Shown here piece after piece: positions 42,758 through 51,475 of a DNA stretch of 64,000 nt. The notes under the pieces were generated by a model. The model ran no database searches, was not told the DNA's origin, and saw nothing but the letters and a program-made list of their open reading frames with translations. The DNA lies in the NCBI GenBank assembly GCA_913776245.1, contig CAJYLO010000025.1, positions 124,001 to 188,000 on the forward strand. Reading direction: 5' to 3'. Source of the DNA: an uncultured Chryseobacterium sp. GTDB taxonomy: Bacteria; Bacteroidota; Bacteroidia; Flavobacteriales; Weeksellaceae. Position numbers and translations under genes: made by a program. Position 1 is the first letter of the stretch; every line of letters starts with the position of its first letter.

Positions 42758-44077
42758 TTATATTAAATTCTCGAATATAGAATTAATTTTATCTAAAATA
42801 ATCTGGATTTCTTCTTTCGTTACATTAAGATGCGGGCGGAATCTAAGTGACTGATCGCCACAGGTAAGGATAATGATCCCTTCATCATAGAGCGCTTTTC
42901 TCAGCCATTCTCTTGATGCTCCGTCTTTCAGGTCGAATGCACACATCAAGCCTTTTCCACGGGCTGCAAAAATATGATCCGGAAACTTCTGCTCTAATTG
43001 CTGAAGTCCATTCAGCAAATATTCGCCAACGATCCTGGAGTTTTCAACCAGATTTTCTTTCTCGATCACTTCCAGAACCAACTGAAATCTCAGCACATCA
43101 ATAAAATTACCTCCAAATGTGGAATTGATTCTTGAGCTTTCTTTAAAAACGTGGTGCTCAACTTCATCCAGCTTTTCTTTATTAGCAAGGATGCCGCAAA
43201 CCTGGGCTTTTTTCCCGAACGTAATCACATCAGGAATAATGTCAAGATGCTGATAAGCCCACATTTTCCCGGTCATCCCGATTCCGGTCTGAACTTCATC
43301 CAAAATCAGAAGGATTTCATTCTCATCACAGATTCTTCTGAGTTCTGTAAAAAACTCTTTTCTGAAATGATTATCGCCACCCTCGGCCTGTATTGGTTCA
43401 ATAATAACACAAGCCACTTCATCCGGATTTGCAAGGATCGCTTCCTGAATATTCATCAGAGCCATTTGTTCATTCCTGATGGTTTCTTCAAGATTTTCTT
43501 CTGTAATAGGGAAATTCAATTTCGGATTTGAAATTCTCGGCCAGTTAAATTTAGGAAAATACTGATATTTTCTAGGATCAGACGTATTGGTTAATGATAA
43601 GGTGTAACCACTTCTACCGTGAAAAGCCTGTCTGAAATGGATGGCAATAGAACCTTCTTTATCAATATCCTTCTGCCAGTTTTTTCTGGTTTTCCAGTCA
43701 AAAGCTGTTTTAAGAGCATTTTCTACCGCAAGCGCACCGCCTTCTATAAAAAAACAATATGGCAGCTCTTTCGGAATTGCTACCCTGGAAAAAACTTCCA
43801 TAAAATCCGCATATTCCTGAAGGTAGACATCACTAAGCGTCGGTTTGTAAATTGCCATTTTTCCAAGCCAGTTAGCTCTTTCCATCACATAAGGATGGTT
43901 GTAACCAATGGAAGCAGAGGCAAACATCGAGAACATATCCAGGTATTTTTTCCCTGTCAGCCTGTCTACAATATACGAACCCTGAGAAGCTTCGTAATCC
44001 ATCACGAAATCAAATCCGTCCGCAAGGATATGCTTACCAAGGGTTTCTTTTACTTTATTTTCTGTTGTTGTTATCAT
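42758..44077 (-). CDS. lat: L-lysine 6-aminotransferase
   Basis: The product has 439 residues in class III aminotransferase layout. ILDEVQTGIGMTGKMWAYQH carries the PLP-contacting aspartate and ITFGKKAQVCG the Schiff-base lysine. The N-terminus (GFDFVMDYEASQGSYIVDRLTGKKYLDMFSMFAS) is typical of lysine-epsilon aminotransferases. It moves the epsilon amino group to 2-oxoglutarate, giving 2-aminoadipate semialdehyde and glutamate. It lies 12 bases after the aldehyde dehydrogenase gene, whose product can oxidise that semialdehyde, which supports the substrate call. Confidence 0.88.
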   Translation of the reverse strand: MITTTENKVKETLGKHILADGFDFVMDYEASQGSYIVDRLTGKKYLDMFSMFASASIGYNHPYVMERANWLGKMAIYKPTLSDVYLQEYADFMEVFSRVAIPKELPYCFFIEGGALAVENALKTAFDWKTRKNWQKDIDKEGSIAIHFRQAFHGRSGYTLSLTNTSDPRKYQYFPKFNWPRISNPKLNFPITEENLEETIRNEQMALMNIQEAILANPDEVACVIIEPIQAEGGDNHFRKEFFTELRRICDENEILLILDEVQTGIGMTGKMWAYQHLDIIPDVITFGKKAQVCGILANKEKLDEVEHHVFKESSRINSTFGGNFIDVLRFQLVLEVIEKENLVENSRIVGEYLLNGLQQLEQKFPDHIFAARGKGLMCAFDLKDGASREWLRKALYDEGIIILTCGDQSLRFRPHLNVTKEEIQIILDKINSIFENLI

Positions 44078-44089
44078 AATTTGTATTTT

Positions 44090-45628
44090 TTATAAATCGA
44101 ATTTAATCCCCTGAGCCAGCGGAAGACTTGTTGTATAATTAATGGTGTTGGTCTGCCTTCTCATATAATATTTCCAGACATCGGAGCCGGATTCCCGTCC
44201 GCCGCCGGTTTCTTTTTCGCCCCCAAATGCGCCGCCGATTTCTGCTCCGGAAGTTCCTATGTTCACGTTTGCAATTCCACAGTCCGACCCGGCATGAGAA
44301 AGAAATAATTCTGCCTCTCTCAGGTTTTGGGTCATAATGGCCGACGATAATCCCTGAGGAACATCATTCTGAACAGCAATGGCTTCGTCCAGGGTTTTAT
44401 ATTTAATTAAGTAAAGAATTGGCGCAAATGTTTCGTGCTGCACTATTTCATAGCTGTTTTCAACTTCGGCAATGCAAGGTTTTACATAGCATCCTGAGTT
44501 ATAATCTCCGCCTTCCAAAACACCGCCTTCTACAATGAATTTTCCGCCTTCTGATTTGCATTTTTCAATAGAATCAAGATATTGCTTTACAGCATCTCTA
44601 TCGATAAGCGGTCCAACGTGATTGGTTTCATCCAATGGATTTCCGATTTTTAACTGTCCATAAGCTTTAACTAAACGGTTTTTCACCTCATCATAAACAG
44701 ATTCGTGGATGATTAGACGTCTTGTGGAAGTACAACGCTGCCCAGCCGTTCCTACTGCGCCAAAAACTGCGCCGATGATGGACATATTAAGGTCTGCATT
44801 TTCTGTAATGATAATAGCATTGTTTCCACCCAGTTCCAGGATCGATTTCCCAAATCTTTCGGCTACATTTTTACCTACTATTCTTCCTACTCTTGTAGAC
44901 CCTGTAAAAGAAACCAAAGCTACTTTTTTATCTTTTACCAGCCTGTCACCAATCTCGTGATCAGCAACTAATAAGTTGGAAATACCTTCCGGAAGGTTAT
45001 TTTCCCTCGCCACTTCATTGAAGATATTCTGACACGCAATAGCGCAAAGTGGTGTTTTCTCTGAGGGTTTCCAGATCACAACATTCCCACAGATCCAGGC
45101 TAAAGCTGCGTTCCAGCTCCAAACGGCTACCGGAAAATTGAAAGCGGAAATCACACCTACAATTCCCAGCGGATGATATTGCTCGTACATCCTGTGACCG
45201 GGCCTTTCGGAATGCATGGTGAATCCGTGAAGCTGACGAGACAATCCTACTGCAAAATCACAGATATCTATCATTTCCTGAACTTCACCAAGACCTTCCT
45301 GCAAAGATTTTCCCATTTCATAAGAAACCAATTTACCCAGATCTTCTTTGTATTCCCTCAGTTTATTTCCAAACTGACGAACCAAATCGCCTCTTTTTGG
45401 AGAAGGAATCTGTCTGAATTCTAAGTAGGCTTGTTGTGCTTTCGTCATCACTTTGTCGTAATCGTGATGATCTGAAGCTGTTACAGAAGCGATAAAATTG
45501 CCGTCTACTGGAGAATGGCTATCTAGTTTAGTACCTGATGAAAAGAAATCCAGACCGGTAGATGTACCTTTATTTTCTGGTGCGATTCCTAACCTTTTCA
45601 GGTTTTCTGATATCGAAATTGAGGACAT
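44090..45628 (-). CDS. Aldehyde dehydrogenase, probable aminoadipate-semialdehyde dehydrogenase (ALDH7-like)
   Basis: The product has 512 residues. The catalytic Cys lies in GTAGQRCTSTRRL, the general-base Glu in LELGGNN, and the NAD site in SFTGSTRVG. The chain resembles the ALDH7/antiquitin group. With the adjacent lysine aminotransferase it would convert lysine to 2-aminoadipate. It is the first gene of the unit; the upstream region has a promoter-like pair of boxes and a 14-bp palindrome. Confidence 0.88.
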   Translation of the reverse strand: MSSISISENLKRLGIAPENKGTSTGLDFFSSGTKLDSHSPVDGNFIASVTASDHHDYDKVMTKAQQAYLEFRQIPSPKRGDLVRQFGNKLREYKEDLGKLVSYEMGKSLQEGLGEVQEMIDICDFAVGLSRQLHGFTMHSERPGHRMYEQYHPLGIVGVISAFNFPVAVWSWNAALAWICGNVVIWKPSEKTPLCAIACQNIFNEVARENNLPEGISNLLVADHEIGDRLVKDKKVALVSFTGSTRVGRIVGKNVAERFGKSILELGGNNAIIITENADLNMSIIGAVFGAVGTAGQRCTSTRRLIIHESVYDEVKNRLVKAYGQLKIGNPLDETNHVGPLIDRDAVKQYLDSIEKCKSEGGKFIVEGGVLEGGDYNSGCYVKPCIAEVENSYEIVQHETFAPILYLIKYKTLDEAIAVQNDVPQGLSSAIMTQNLREAELFLSHAGSDCGIANVNIGTSGAEIGGAFGGEKETGGGRESGSDVWKYYMRRQTNTINYTTSLPLAQGIKFDL

Positions 45629-45658
45629 AATTTTTTAATTTTTTAGAGTCCCTAAGAT

Positions 45659-45704
45659 AAAAATATATTTTGACCAGCAAAATCAAAAAACTAACAATTG
45701 TTAG
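45659..45704 (-). promoter_or_regulatory. Promoter and possible operator of the lysine-degradation genes
   Basis: Read on the minus strand, TTTG (45684-45687) is followed after 17 bases by TATATTTT (45659-45666), close to the -33/-7 pair TTTG-N19-TAnnTTTG. Immediately upstream lies the perfect palindrome CTAACAATTGTTAG (45691-45704), a plausible regulator site. Confidence 0.45.
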
Positions 45705-45864
45705 TAATGAATAAGGAATTAATAATAAAAAAAACATCAAGGAGATAATTAATTTATAAAACAGTGACATTTCACTAAATATAATTTACTATCAGTGATA
45801 CAAACATCTATAAATTAAGGATATTTTATAATTTTGAATGAATCTAAATTAAAGTTTTTTTTGC

Positions 45865-45872
45865 TACTTTTG
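45865..45872 (+). promoter_or_regulatory. -7 box (TACTTTTG) for the 60-residue membrane protein
   Basis: An exact TAnnTTTG match, 15 bases before the ATG at 45888. It supports the small gene being real. Confidence 0.5.
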
Positions 45873-45887
45873 AAGAAATAAAAGATA

Positions 45888-46070
45888 ATGGAAAACCAAG
45901 AGAATACCGACAAAAAACTTCCAAAATGGAAACTCTGGCTGAAGCGTTTCGGCATTGGCGGTATTATTTTTTTTACGGTGAAAGGTATTATCACTTCTAC
46001 CCTGATCTATTTTCTTGGTAAAAACTTTTGGGTCATCATCAGGGATTTTTTTGTGCAGTGGTTTGACTAA
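45888..46070 (+). CDS. 60-residue single-helix membrane protein
   Basis: The N-terminal half is highly charged and basic (KKLPKWKLWLKRFG). One helix follows (about residues 22-45, IGGIIFFTVKGIITSTLIYFLG), and the tail is WVIIRDFFVQWFD. No family is recognised. A -7 box precedes it, and its end overlaps the convergent DoxX gene by four bases. The positive-inside rule places the N-terminus in the cytoplasm. Confidence 0.65.
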   Translation: MENQENTDKKLPKWKLWLKRFGIGGIIFFTVKGIITSTLIYFLGKNFWVIIRDFFVQWFD

Positions 46071-46492
46071 TAAACCGGTTCTTTCTTTGCAAACAAGGCA
46101 TCTAAAGCGTATTTCCCGGATCCAAGCACCAAGATGGAAAGATAAAAGAAAAAATACAGAAGACTAAGCTCCTTGTCCGAATAAGCATCTGCACCGTGTA
46201 CCACAAAAAATGCCACAAGCATTGTAATCATCAAAGGAACTGCTGCAAGCCTGGTGAGAAATCCCAAAATGATAAATACAGAACATACAAATTCTGCGAA
46301 AACAACCAATACTAAGGTGAGAGCCGAGCCTAATCCCAAAAAGTTCATAAACTCTATTTTGTCATTAGCGATGAGCATCATCAGTTTCGGATAGCCGTGT
46401 GAGATCATCGAAAATCCCACAAATAAGCGGATTATCAATATAAAAACGTCCAGCATCGTTTCGGTAGTCCGTGAAGAATTAAAATTTCCCAT
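46067..46492 (-). CDS. DoxX-family membrane protein
   Basis: The product has 141 residues with four transmembrane helices. LIIRLFVGFSMISHGYPKLM is the standard opening of DoxX proteins. In some bacteria the family helps detoxify reactive oxygen or sulfur species; here the role is open. It has its own -7 box. Confidence 0.85.
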   Translation of the reverse strand: MGNFNSSRTTETMLDVFILIIRLFVGFSMISHGYPKLMMLIANDKIEFMNFLGLGSALTLVLVVFAEFVCSVFIILGFLTRLAAVPLMITMLVAFFVVHGADAYSDKELSLLYFFFYLSILVLGSGKYALDALFAKKEPVY

Positions 46493-46511
46493 TTCTGAAA
46501 TCTGTTTACAT

Positions 46512-46519
46512 CAAAACTA
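46512..46519 (-). promoter_or_regulatory. -7 box (TAGTTTTG) for the DoxX gene
   Basis: CAAAACTA on the plus strand, an exact TAnnTTTG on the minus strand, 19 bases before the ATG. It lies immediately before the terminator of era. Confidence 0.55.
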
Positions 46520-46523
46520 CAAA

Positions 46524-46548
46524 AAAATCCTTTAAATAAAAGGATTTT
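46524..46548 (-). terminator. Terminator of era
   Basis: An AAAATCCTTT/AAAGGATTTT stem that overlaps the era stop codon is followed on the minus strand by TTTG. Confidence 0.75.
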
Positions 46549-47422
46549 AACGATAACCGAAGTTTTTCAGATCTCTGTCATTCTTTCGCCAGTCTTTTTT
46601 GACCTTCACAAAAAGATTAAGATGCAGTTTTTTACCGAAGAACTTTTCCAGGTCCAGACGCGCTTCTGTTCCTACTTTTTTGATTGCTTCTCCTTTGTGA
46701 CCGATAATGATGCCTTTCTGCGTATCGCGCTCCACATAGATTATGGAATCAATAAAGATAATTCCTTCTTTTTCTTTGAACATCTCTGTCACAACCTCCA
46801 CAGAATAAGGGATTTCTTTTTCATAATTCAGAAGAATTTTTTCACGGATAGCCTCGTTCACAAAAAAACGTTCCGGTTTGTCCGTATACATATCTTTATC
46901 ATAATAAGGTGGATTCTCCGGTAGCATTGATTTCAGCTTAGGCAGAATCACCTCTGTGTTGAAATTGTTAATTGCAGAAATAGGTAAAATTTCCGCTTTT
47001 GGGATCTTTTCGTGCCATTCTGTAGCAATCTTTTCAAGATCCTGCTGATTGGTCTGGTCTATTTTGTTTAATAACAACAACACAGGAACCGGAATTTTAT
47101 TCAGCTTATCAATTAAAAACTCTGATTGTTCGCTTTTGTCTGTCACATCTACGATAAACAAAAAAACATCGGCATCCTGCAAAGAATCTTTTACAAAGTC
47201 CATCATCTTTTCCTGCAGACCATATTTTGGATCTAAAACGCCAGGTGTGTCCGAGAATACAATCTGCAAATCCTCTTCATTATAAATCCCGAAAATACGG
47301 TGTCTGGTTGTCTGTGCTTTTTGGGTGACAATTGCCAGTTTCTCTCCCATCAGTTGGTTTAGAAGCGTAGATTTTCCGGCATTTGGTTTCCCAACGATAT
47401 TTACGAATCCTGCTTTGTGCAT
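46547..47422 (-). CDS. era: GTPase Era
   Basis: The product has 291 residues. The G1 motif GKPNAGKST is at 11-19, G3 is DTPG near residue 58, and G4 is NKID near residue 120. A C-terminal KH RNA-binding domain contains GHKGEAIKKVG near residue 248. Era binds 16S rRNA in 30S ribosome assembly. The gene stands alone with a 60-base leader containing a 9-bp hairpin. Confidence 0.96.
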   Translation of the reverse strand: MHKAGFVNIVGKPNAGKSTLLNQLMGEKLAIVTQKAQTTRHRIFGIYNEEDLQIVFSDTPGVLDPKYGLQEKMMDFVKDSLQDADVFLFIVDVTDKSEQSEFLIDKLNKIPVPVLLLLNKIDQTNQQDLEKIATEWHEKIPKAEILPISAINNFNTEVILPKLKSMLPENPPYYDKDMYTDKPERFFVNEAIREKILLNYEKEIPYSVEVVTEMFKEKEGIIFIDSIIYVERDTQKGIIIGHKGEAIKKVGTEARLDLEKFFGKKLHLNLFVKVKKDWRKNDRDLKNFGYR

Positions 47423-47445
47423 TGATTTAAATTAAATGATTAAAA

Positions 47446-47474
47446 TTAAAAGGTTTATGACATTGACCTTTTAA
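47446..47474 (-). promoter_or_regulatory. Hairpin in the era 5' leader
   Basis: TTAAAAGGT (47446-47454) and ACCTTTTAA (47466-47474) form a perfect 9-bp stem with an 11-base loop between the -7 box and the start codon. There is no T run on the minus-strand 3' side, so attenuation is not obvious. Confidence 0.4.
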
Positions 47475-47481
47475 TGAAATG

Positions 47482-47489
47482 CAAAGTTA
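47482..47489 (-). promoter_or_regulatory. -7 box (TAACTTTG) for era
   Basis: CAAAGTTA on the plus strand reads TAACTTTG on the minus strand, an exact TAnnTTTG match 59 bases upstream of the ATG. Confidence 0.55.
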
Positions 47490-47595
47490 AGGAAATTTAA
47501 AAGTATCATTTTAGAATTCGTAATATTTAATCTACTGGCTATTATTAATTCTAAGTAATTATTTTTTTTATCTTTAAGGTCATAATTAATAACAT

Positions 47596-48276
47596 ATGAA
47601 AAAACTTTACATTTTAATTTTTGCAGCCAATCTTTTTTCTGCACAAAACCCGGAGTTACTGAACAACAAATGGCAAATAACGAAAGTAGTTGGCGAACTG
47701 TTGCCCACTGACCAAATTCCTCCTGCTATGCCATATCAGCAAATCACAGAATTCAGCGCCAATCCATCAAAACTCAATTTGTCATTTTTCAATACTGTTG
47801 GTGCCGAAATTACTTACACAGGTGACAATATGTTTATTGTCAATAGTAAAGCCTGTACTTTGGCTGATTATTGGGGAGATAATGGCCAAGTCAATAGCTT
47901 TTTTGGATTACTTTGTGATTTTTTCAAAAAAGACGCCAATTATTTCTATAATATCTCAAATAACGAGAACGAAAAAATTTTAACGGTTAGTAATGCGACA
48001 TTTCAGGAAATTCATTTCAAATCTGCTATTTTAGCTACTAAAGAAAATGATATTAATAAAATATCTGTCTATCCAAATCCTTCTTCCGATATTATAAAAA
48101 TTGAAAAACTGAAACCTAATTCATCATTAGAATTGACAGACGTTTCCGGAAAAGCAGTAAAAACAATGGCTAATATCAAGTCAGAGAAAACTGAGATTAA
48201 TATCAAAAATTTACCCTTGGGAATCTATTATTTAAAAGTTAACGGACAACCATTGCAAAAAATTATTAAGAAATAA
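47596..48276 (+). CDS. Secreted protein with T9SS sorting domain
   Basis: The product has 226 residues. A signal peptide (MKKLYILIFAANLFSAQ) is followed by a beta-rich, lipocalin-like-sized domain (about residues 20-150, starting NPELLNNKWQITKVV). The type A T9SS C-terminal domain (ISVYPNPSSDIIKIE...PLQKIIKK) marks export across the outer membrane. The central domain is not recognised with confidence. Confidence 0.85.
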   Translation: MKKLYILIFAANLFSAQNPELLNNKWQITKVVGELLPTDQIPPAMPYQQITEFSANPSKLNLSFFNTVGAEITYTGDNMFIVNSKACTLADYWGDNGQVNSFFGLLCDFFKKDANYFYNISNNENEKILTVSNATFQEIHFKSAILATKENDINKISVYPNPSSDIIKIEKLKPNSSLELTDVSGKAVKTMANIKSEKTEINIKNLPLGIYYLKVNGQPLQKIIKK

Positions 48277-48293
48277 TTCTCGACAAAGGAATA

Positions 48294-48323
48294 AAATCGG
48301 TTCAAATTTGAGCCGATTTTTTT
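48294..48323 (+). terminator. Terminator of the T9SS protein gene
   Basis: An AAATCGG-T-TCAAA / TTTGA-G-CCGATTT stem is followed by a run of T. Confidence 0.9.
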
Positions 48324-48335
48324 ATTTTAAAGTTC

Positions 48336-48343
48336 TACCTTTG
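48336..48343 (+). promoter_or_regulatory. -7 box (TACCTTTG) for nrnA
   Basis: An exact TAnnTTTG match, 26 bases before the ATG at 48370. Confidence 0.6.
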
Positions 48344-48369
48344 GCAATTAACTTTTCAAATAACCGTTT

Positions 48370-49374
48370 ATGTTTACAGACAAAGAAATATCAGAAATTA
48401 ACCAACTCCTTGTTCCGGAAAATAATATAGTGATCGTAACACATCATAATCCTGACGGCGACGCAATTGGTTCTTCTCTTGGTCTTAAACATTACCTTAA
48501 AACGAAAGGTATTGACGCAACGGTAATCACTCCTAATGATTTTCCGAAGTTTCTAAAGTGGATGCCCGAAGCCAAGAAAATCGTGATTGCAGACTATAAA
48601 AGAAAAGTGGCCGGTGAAGCGATTTATAATGCGGATGTTATTTTTTGCCTCGACTTTAATTCACCGTCCAGAATTGGAATCCTGGGCGATTGGGTGACTA
48701 AATCTCACGCCAAAAAAATACTGATTGACCATCATCAGATGCCGGAACAGTTTGATTACGTTTATTCTGACACCACGGTTCCGGCAACTTGCCAGATGGT
48801 TTATCATTTCATCCAAGCCAATCAGGATGAAAAATCAGTAAATATTGATGCCGCTCAATGTTTATATACCGGGATAATGACAGATACCGGCGGATTCCGC
48901 TTCCGATCAACGAGCGCAACTACACACAGAATAGTGGCAGATCTTATTGAAAAAGGTGCAGATCCTGCCATTATAACGTCCAACACCTGGGATACAAATA
49001 CACTTTCCAGGCTCCATCTGCTGTCTTTGGTACTGGGCAGAATTGAACTGGTAAAGGACGGGAAAGTTGCAATTCTCTGGCTAAAACGCTCCGAACTGAA
49101 AGAATTTGGCTTTGACAAAGGTGATACGGAAGGATTTGTGAACTACGGCTTAAGCCTTGCCGGAACCAAGATGGCAGCATTCTTTATGGAAGATCTTTAT
49201 GAGGATTTTATTAAGATCTCATTCCGTTCCAAGGACAATGTGGATACCAATCAATTCTCCAGAAAATACTTCAACGGTGGCGGCCATATTAATGCTTCCG
49301 GCGGAAAATATTTTAAATCTATTGAAGATACTATTGAGGATTTTAAAGAACGAGTTGAAGGTGAAGATTTCTAA
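48370..49374 (+). CDS. nrnA: NrnA-type DHH/DHHA1 phosphoesterase
   Basis: The product has 334 residues. The DHH domain has THHNPDGDAIGS (about 24-35), CLDFNSPSRIG and the DHH motif IDHHQMP near residue 121. The DHHA1 domain ends in FNGGGHINASGG. Such enzymes degrade short RNA oligomers and 3'-phosphoadenosine-5'-phosphate; some also cleave pApA or cyclic dinucleotide products. Which activity dominates cannot be read from sequence. Confidence 0.92.
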   Translation: MFTDKEISEINQLLVPENNIVIVTHHNPDGDAIGSSLGLKHYLKTKGIDATVITPNDFPKFLKWMPEAKKIVIADYKRKVAGEAIYNADVIFCLDFNSPSRIGILGDWVTKSHAKKILIDHHQMPEQFDYVYSDTTVPATCQMVYHFIQANQDEKSVNIDAAQCLYTGIMTDTGGFRFRSTSATTHRIVADLIEKGADPAIITSNTWDTNTLSRLHLLSLVLGRIELVKDGKVAILWLKRSELKEFGFDKGDTEGFVNYGLSLAGTKMAAFFMEDLYEDFIKISFRSKDNVDTNQFSRKYFNGGGHINASGGKYFKSIEDTIEDFKERVEGEDF

Positions 49375-49457
49375 AAAACAAAATTAAAGGCAAAAGAATC
49401 AAAATCCGATTATCAAACACCTCACCTGATACCTAAAATGGATTGTCCGACAAAATC

Positions 49458-49576
49458 CATAGCCCCGATGGGAACGGCATCCTTTTTTGGGCTTTGGAAA
49501 CCTCACAGGTTTTAAAAACCTGTGAGGTTTCGCTCGGAGAAAAAAGATATAGTGGACAGCGGGAAACAGCTCCTAA
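49458..49576 (-). repeat. Long interspersed repeat with nested hairpin, copy 2 (reverse)
   Basis: In reverse orientation it shows TTAGGAGC, GCTGTCCACTATATCTTTTTT, the CCTCACAGG hairpin (49499-49530), AAAAAAGGATGCCGTTCCCATC and GGGGCTATGG, matching 15620-15766 block for block. It fills the 246-base gap between nrnA and DUF1304. Confidence 0.85.
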
Positions 49577-49620
49577 AATAAATTTAAATACTATTCGACG
49601 AAGTCAAAAAGCTCCTAAAA

Positions 49621-49983
49621 TCATCTTAATAAAACAAACATTAACGCAATAATTGCAGGCAAAGCCTGAACGAAAAATATTCTTCTGGCTGCTGAAAGTG
49701 CGCCGTAAATGCCTGCTACAATTACACAGCCGAGAAAGAATGCAGCCACATTTCCTGACCAGGCCTTATCTGCAATAAACAAACTCCAGATGAGTCCGGC
49801 CGATAAAAATCCGTTGTAAAGACCTTGATTTGCCGCAAGACTTTTTGTGGGCTTAAAGAGTTCTGCAGGAATGGTTCTGAATGTTTTCTTTCCCAATGTT
49901 TCCCATGCAAACATTTCCATATAAAGGATGTAAAGGTGTTCCAGAGCGACTATTGTAATGAGGATTTTTGAAATGAGTTCCAT
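49621..49983 (-). CDS. DUF1304 membrane protein
   Basis: The product has 120 residues from the ATG at 49983, with four transmembrane helices. ALEHLYILYMEMFAWET and NQGLYNGFLSAGLIW are typical of DUF1304. Unknown function. It starts 2 bases after the alpha/beta hydrolase stop, so the two form an operon. Confidence 0.85.
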   Translation of the reverse strand: MELISKILITIVALEHLYILYMEMFAWETLGKKTFRTIPAELFKPTKSLAANQGLYNGFLSAGLIWSLFIADKAWSGNVAAFFLGCVIVAGIYGALSAARRIFFVQALPAIIALMFVLLR

Positions 49984-49985
49984 AT

Positions 49986-50768
49986 TTATAAAACAAGATT
50001 TTTTGGAAGATGATGCAACAATTCTGTGTTGATAACTGATGCGCAGATTTCCGGTTTTTCCCAATGTCCGTTATGCCCGCAATCTAAAATATAGGATTTG
50101 ATATTGGTTCTGTCAGGGAGGTTTTTGATGGTTTTCTCGGAGTTAACCGTTGAATCATGCCTGCCGGACAGGATCAGGATTTTCCCTTCGAATTGCTCTA
50201 ATACCAATTTTCTTTCGGGGCGCTCAATCATTCCTTTTTGAGATGCCAGAACGCCGTCCACAGACGAGGTGTAAGCTATTTCTTTCGCTAGTCTGATCTT
50301 CGCCTCTAAAACATCGTGCTCATTTGGGTTGAAGAGATTCGGAACACCCGCATTCACGAAGGCTCTGAGATTTTCTTTGATGATTCTGAGACCTTTTCTT
50401 CTTGTTTCCTTCTTCGCCTCATCATCTGCAAAATAAGTTGAGAAGAATAAAGTCAATGATCTCAACAATTCAGGATATCTTTCTGCAAAAGCCAGAGCAA
50501 TGTAGCCGCCCATAGAGTGACCAAGCAAATGAAATTCCGTTAATCCAAGCACATCAGTTACTTTTTTCACTTCTTCCGCCATCAGTTCGGACGTTTGTAT
50601 TTCCGCAATTGCCCTCGATTTTCCAAAACCCGGCAAATCGATTTTTATCAGCCTGAATTTATCCGACAAAAAAGGAATCATATCATCCCAAATCGAGAGA
50701 TTTTCCATAAAGCCGTGAAGCAGAACTAAATTCTCCGGGCCGGTTCCTTGTATTTCGTAATTAAGCAT
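49986..50768 (-). CDS. Alpha/beta hydrolase
   Basis: The product has 260 residues. LLHGFMENLSIWDDMIP carries the oxyanion-hole HG motif, the nucleophile elbow is GHSMGG (Ser near residue 88), the acid is in LSGRHDSTV and the catalytic His in DCGHNGHWEKP. It is an esterase or C-C hydrolase of unknown substrate. The 57-base upstream gap contains a short repeat fragment (50787-50821). Confidence 0.88.
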   Translation of the reverse strand: MLNYEIQGTGPENLVLLHGFMENLSIWDDMIPFLSDKFRLIKIDLPGFGKSRAIAEIQTSELMAEEVKKVTDVLGLTEFHLLGHSMGGYIALAFAERYPELLRSLTLFFSTYFADDEAKKETRRKGLRIIKENLRAFVNAGVPNLFNPNEHDVLEAKIRLAKEIAYTSSVDGVLASQKGMIERPERKLVLEQFEGKILILSGRHDSTVNSEKTIKNLPDRTNIKSYILDCGHNGHWEKPEICASVINTELLHHLPKNLVL

Positions 50769-50786
50769 CGTTTTATTTTTAAGTTT

Positions 50787-50821
50787 CCCTTCGACAGGTA
50801 AAATTCACCTCAGGCTGACAA
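50787..50821. repeat. Fragment of a CCTTCGACAGG...CTCAGGCTGACA repeat
   Basis: CCTTCGACAGG and CTCAGGCTGACA are separated by about ten bases. As I remember it, this repeat is common in Flavobacteriia intergenic DNA and related to the in-frame fragment of recF. Confidence 0.45.
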
Positions 50822-50825
50822 TACG

Positions 50826-51326
50826 TTATTGAATTTTGATAATGATCTTGTCTCCAAATCCCGCGTTATTGACGGATTCGTGAAGCTTAAAGGTTTTTCC
50901 GCCGTCTTTTGTAGAAAAATTCCGCTTGCCTTTTCTCACATCCAGCTTTCCATTGTCATAGTCCAAAATACTCTGGGTTATCGTTCCATCGAATTTAAGA
51001 TTTTTTGGAGAAGTCATTCTTGCAGTTCCTTCAATATCAACAAAATTCTTCCCAACGGCGTTCGAGCCTTTAACTTTATATTCATCCTGCCCGATTTTTG
51101 TAAATGTAATCTCGCCTTTTCCTTCTACCATATCGTGTGTCAAAATGTGGGTTCCTGACAAATCTTTATAAGCCCGGCTGCTGAGGATACTGTCATTAAT
51201 TTTCGTTCTCACCGCATTGATGGAATCAATGATTTTTACACTGTCAATTTTCGGAGTCACTGTCTTTTCAGATTTTTTACATGAAACAATTGATAAAAGG
51301 ACAATAACAGCAATCAGTTTTTTCAT
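50826..51326 (-). CDS. Small lipoprotein of unknown function
   Basis: The product has 166 residues from the ATG at 51326. The lipobox LLSIVSC is followed by a Lys/Ser linker. The rest is beta-rich with repeats of a K/G-T-I/A pattern, without recognised motifs. It probably sits in the periplasm attached to a membrane. Confidence 0.7.
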   Translation of the reverse strand: MKKLIAVIVLLSIVSCKKSEKTVTPKIDSVKIIDSINAVRTKINDSILSSRAYKDLSGTHILTHDMVEGKGEITFTKIGQDEYKVKGSNAVGKNFVDIEGTARMTSPKNLKFDGTITQSILDYDNGKLDVRKGKRNFSTKDGGKTFKLHESVNNAGFGDKIIIKIQ

Positions 51327-51367
51327 AGTTTTAATTATCCTCACGAAAGTAAATAAATTAAATGAAA

Positions 51368-51397
51368 AACCTTCCTAAAAATTCATTCAGAAAGGTT
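51368..51397 (-). terminator. Terminator-like hairpin after exbD
   Basis: AACCTTCCT and AGAAAGGTT pair with one mismatch; the minus-strand 3' side continues TTTTTCATT. A short CTCCTCCGGAGC palindrome follows at 51408-51419. Confidence 0.55.
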
Positions 51398-51475
51398 ATA
51401 ACTGTCGCTCCTCCGGAGCTATGTGTGATGATGCTGTAAAATCTACAAACATTTCTCTTCTCAGTATCTTGCTTG

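Noticed and set aside
45570-45770. 66-codon hydrophobic minus-strand ORF
   Set aside because: It overlaps the aldehyde dehydrogenase start in another frame and covers its promoter region; the hydrophobicity comes from AT-rich DNA.
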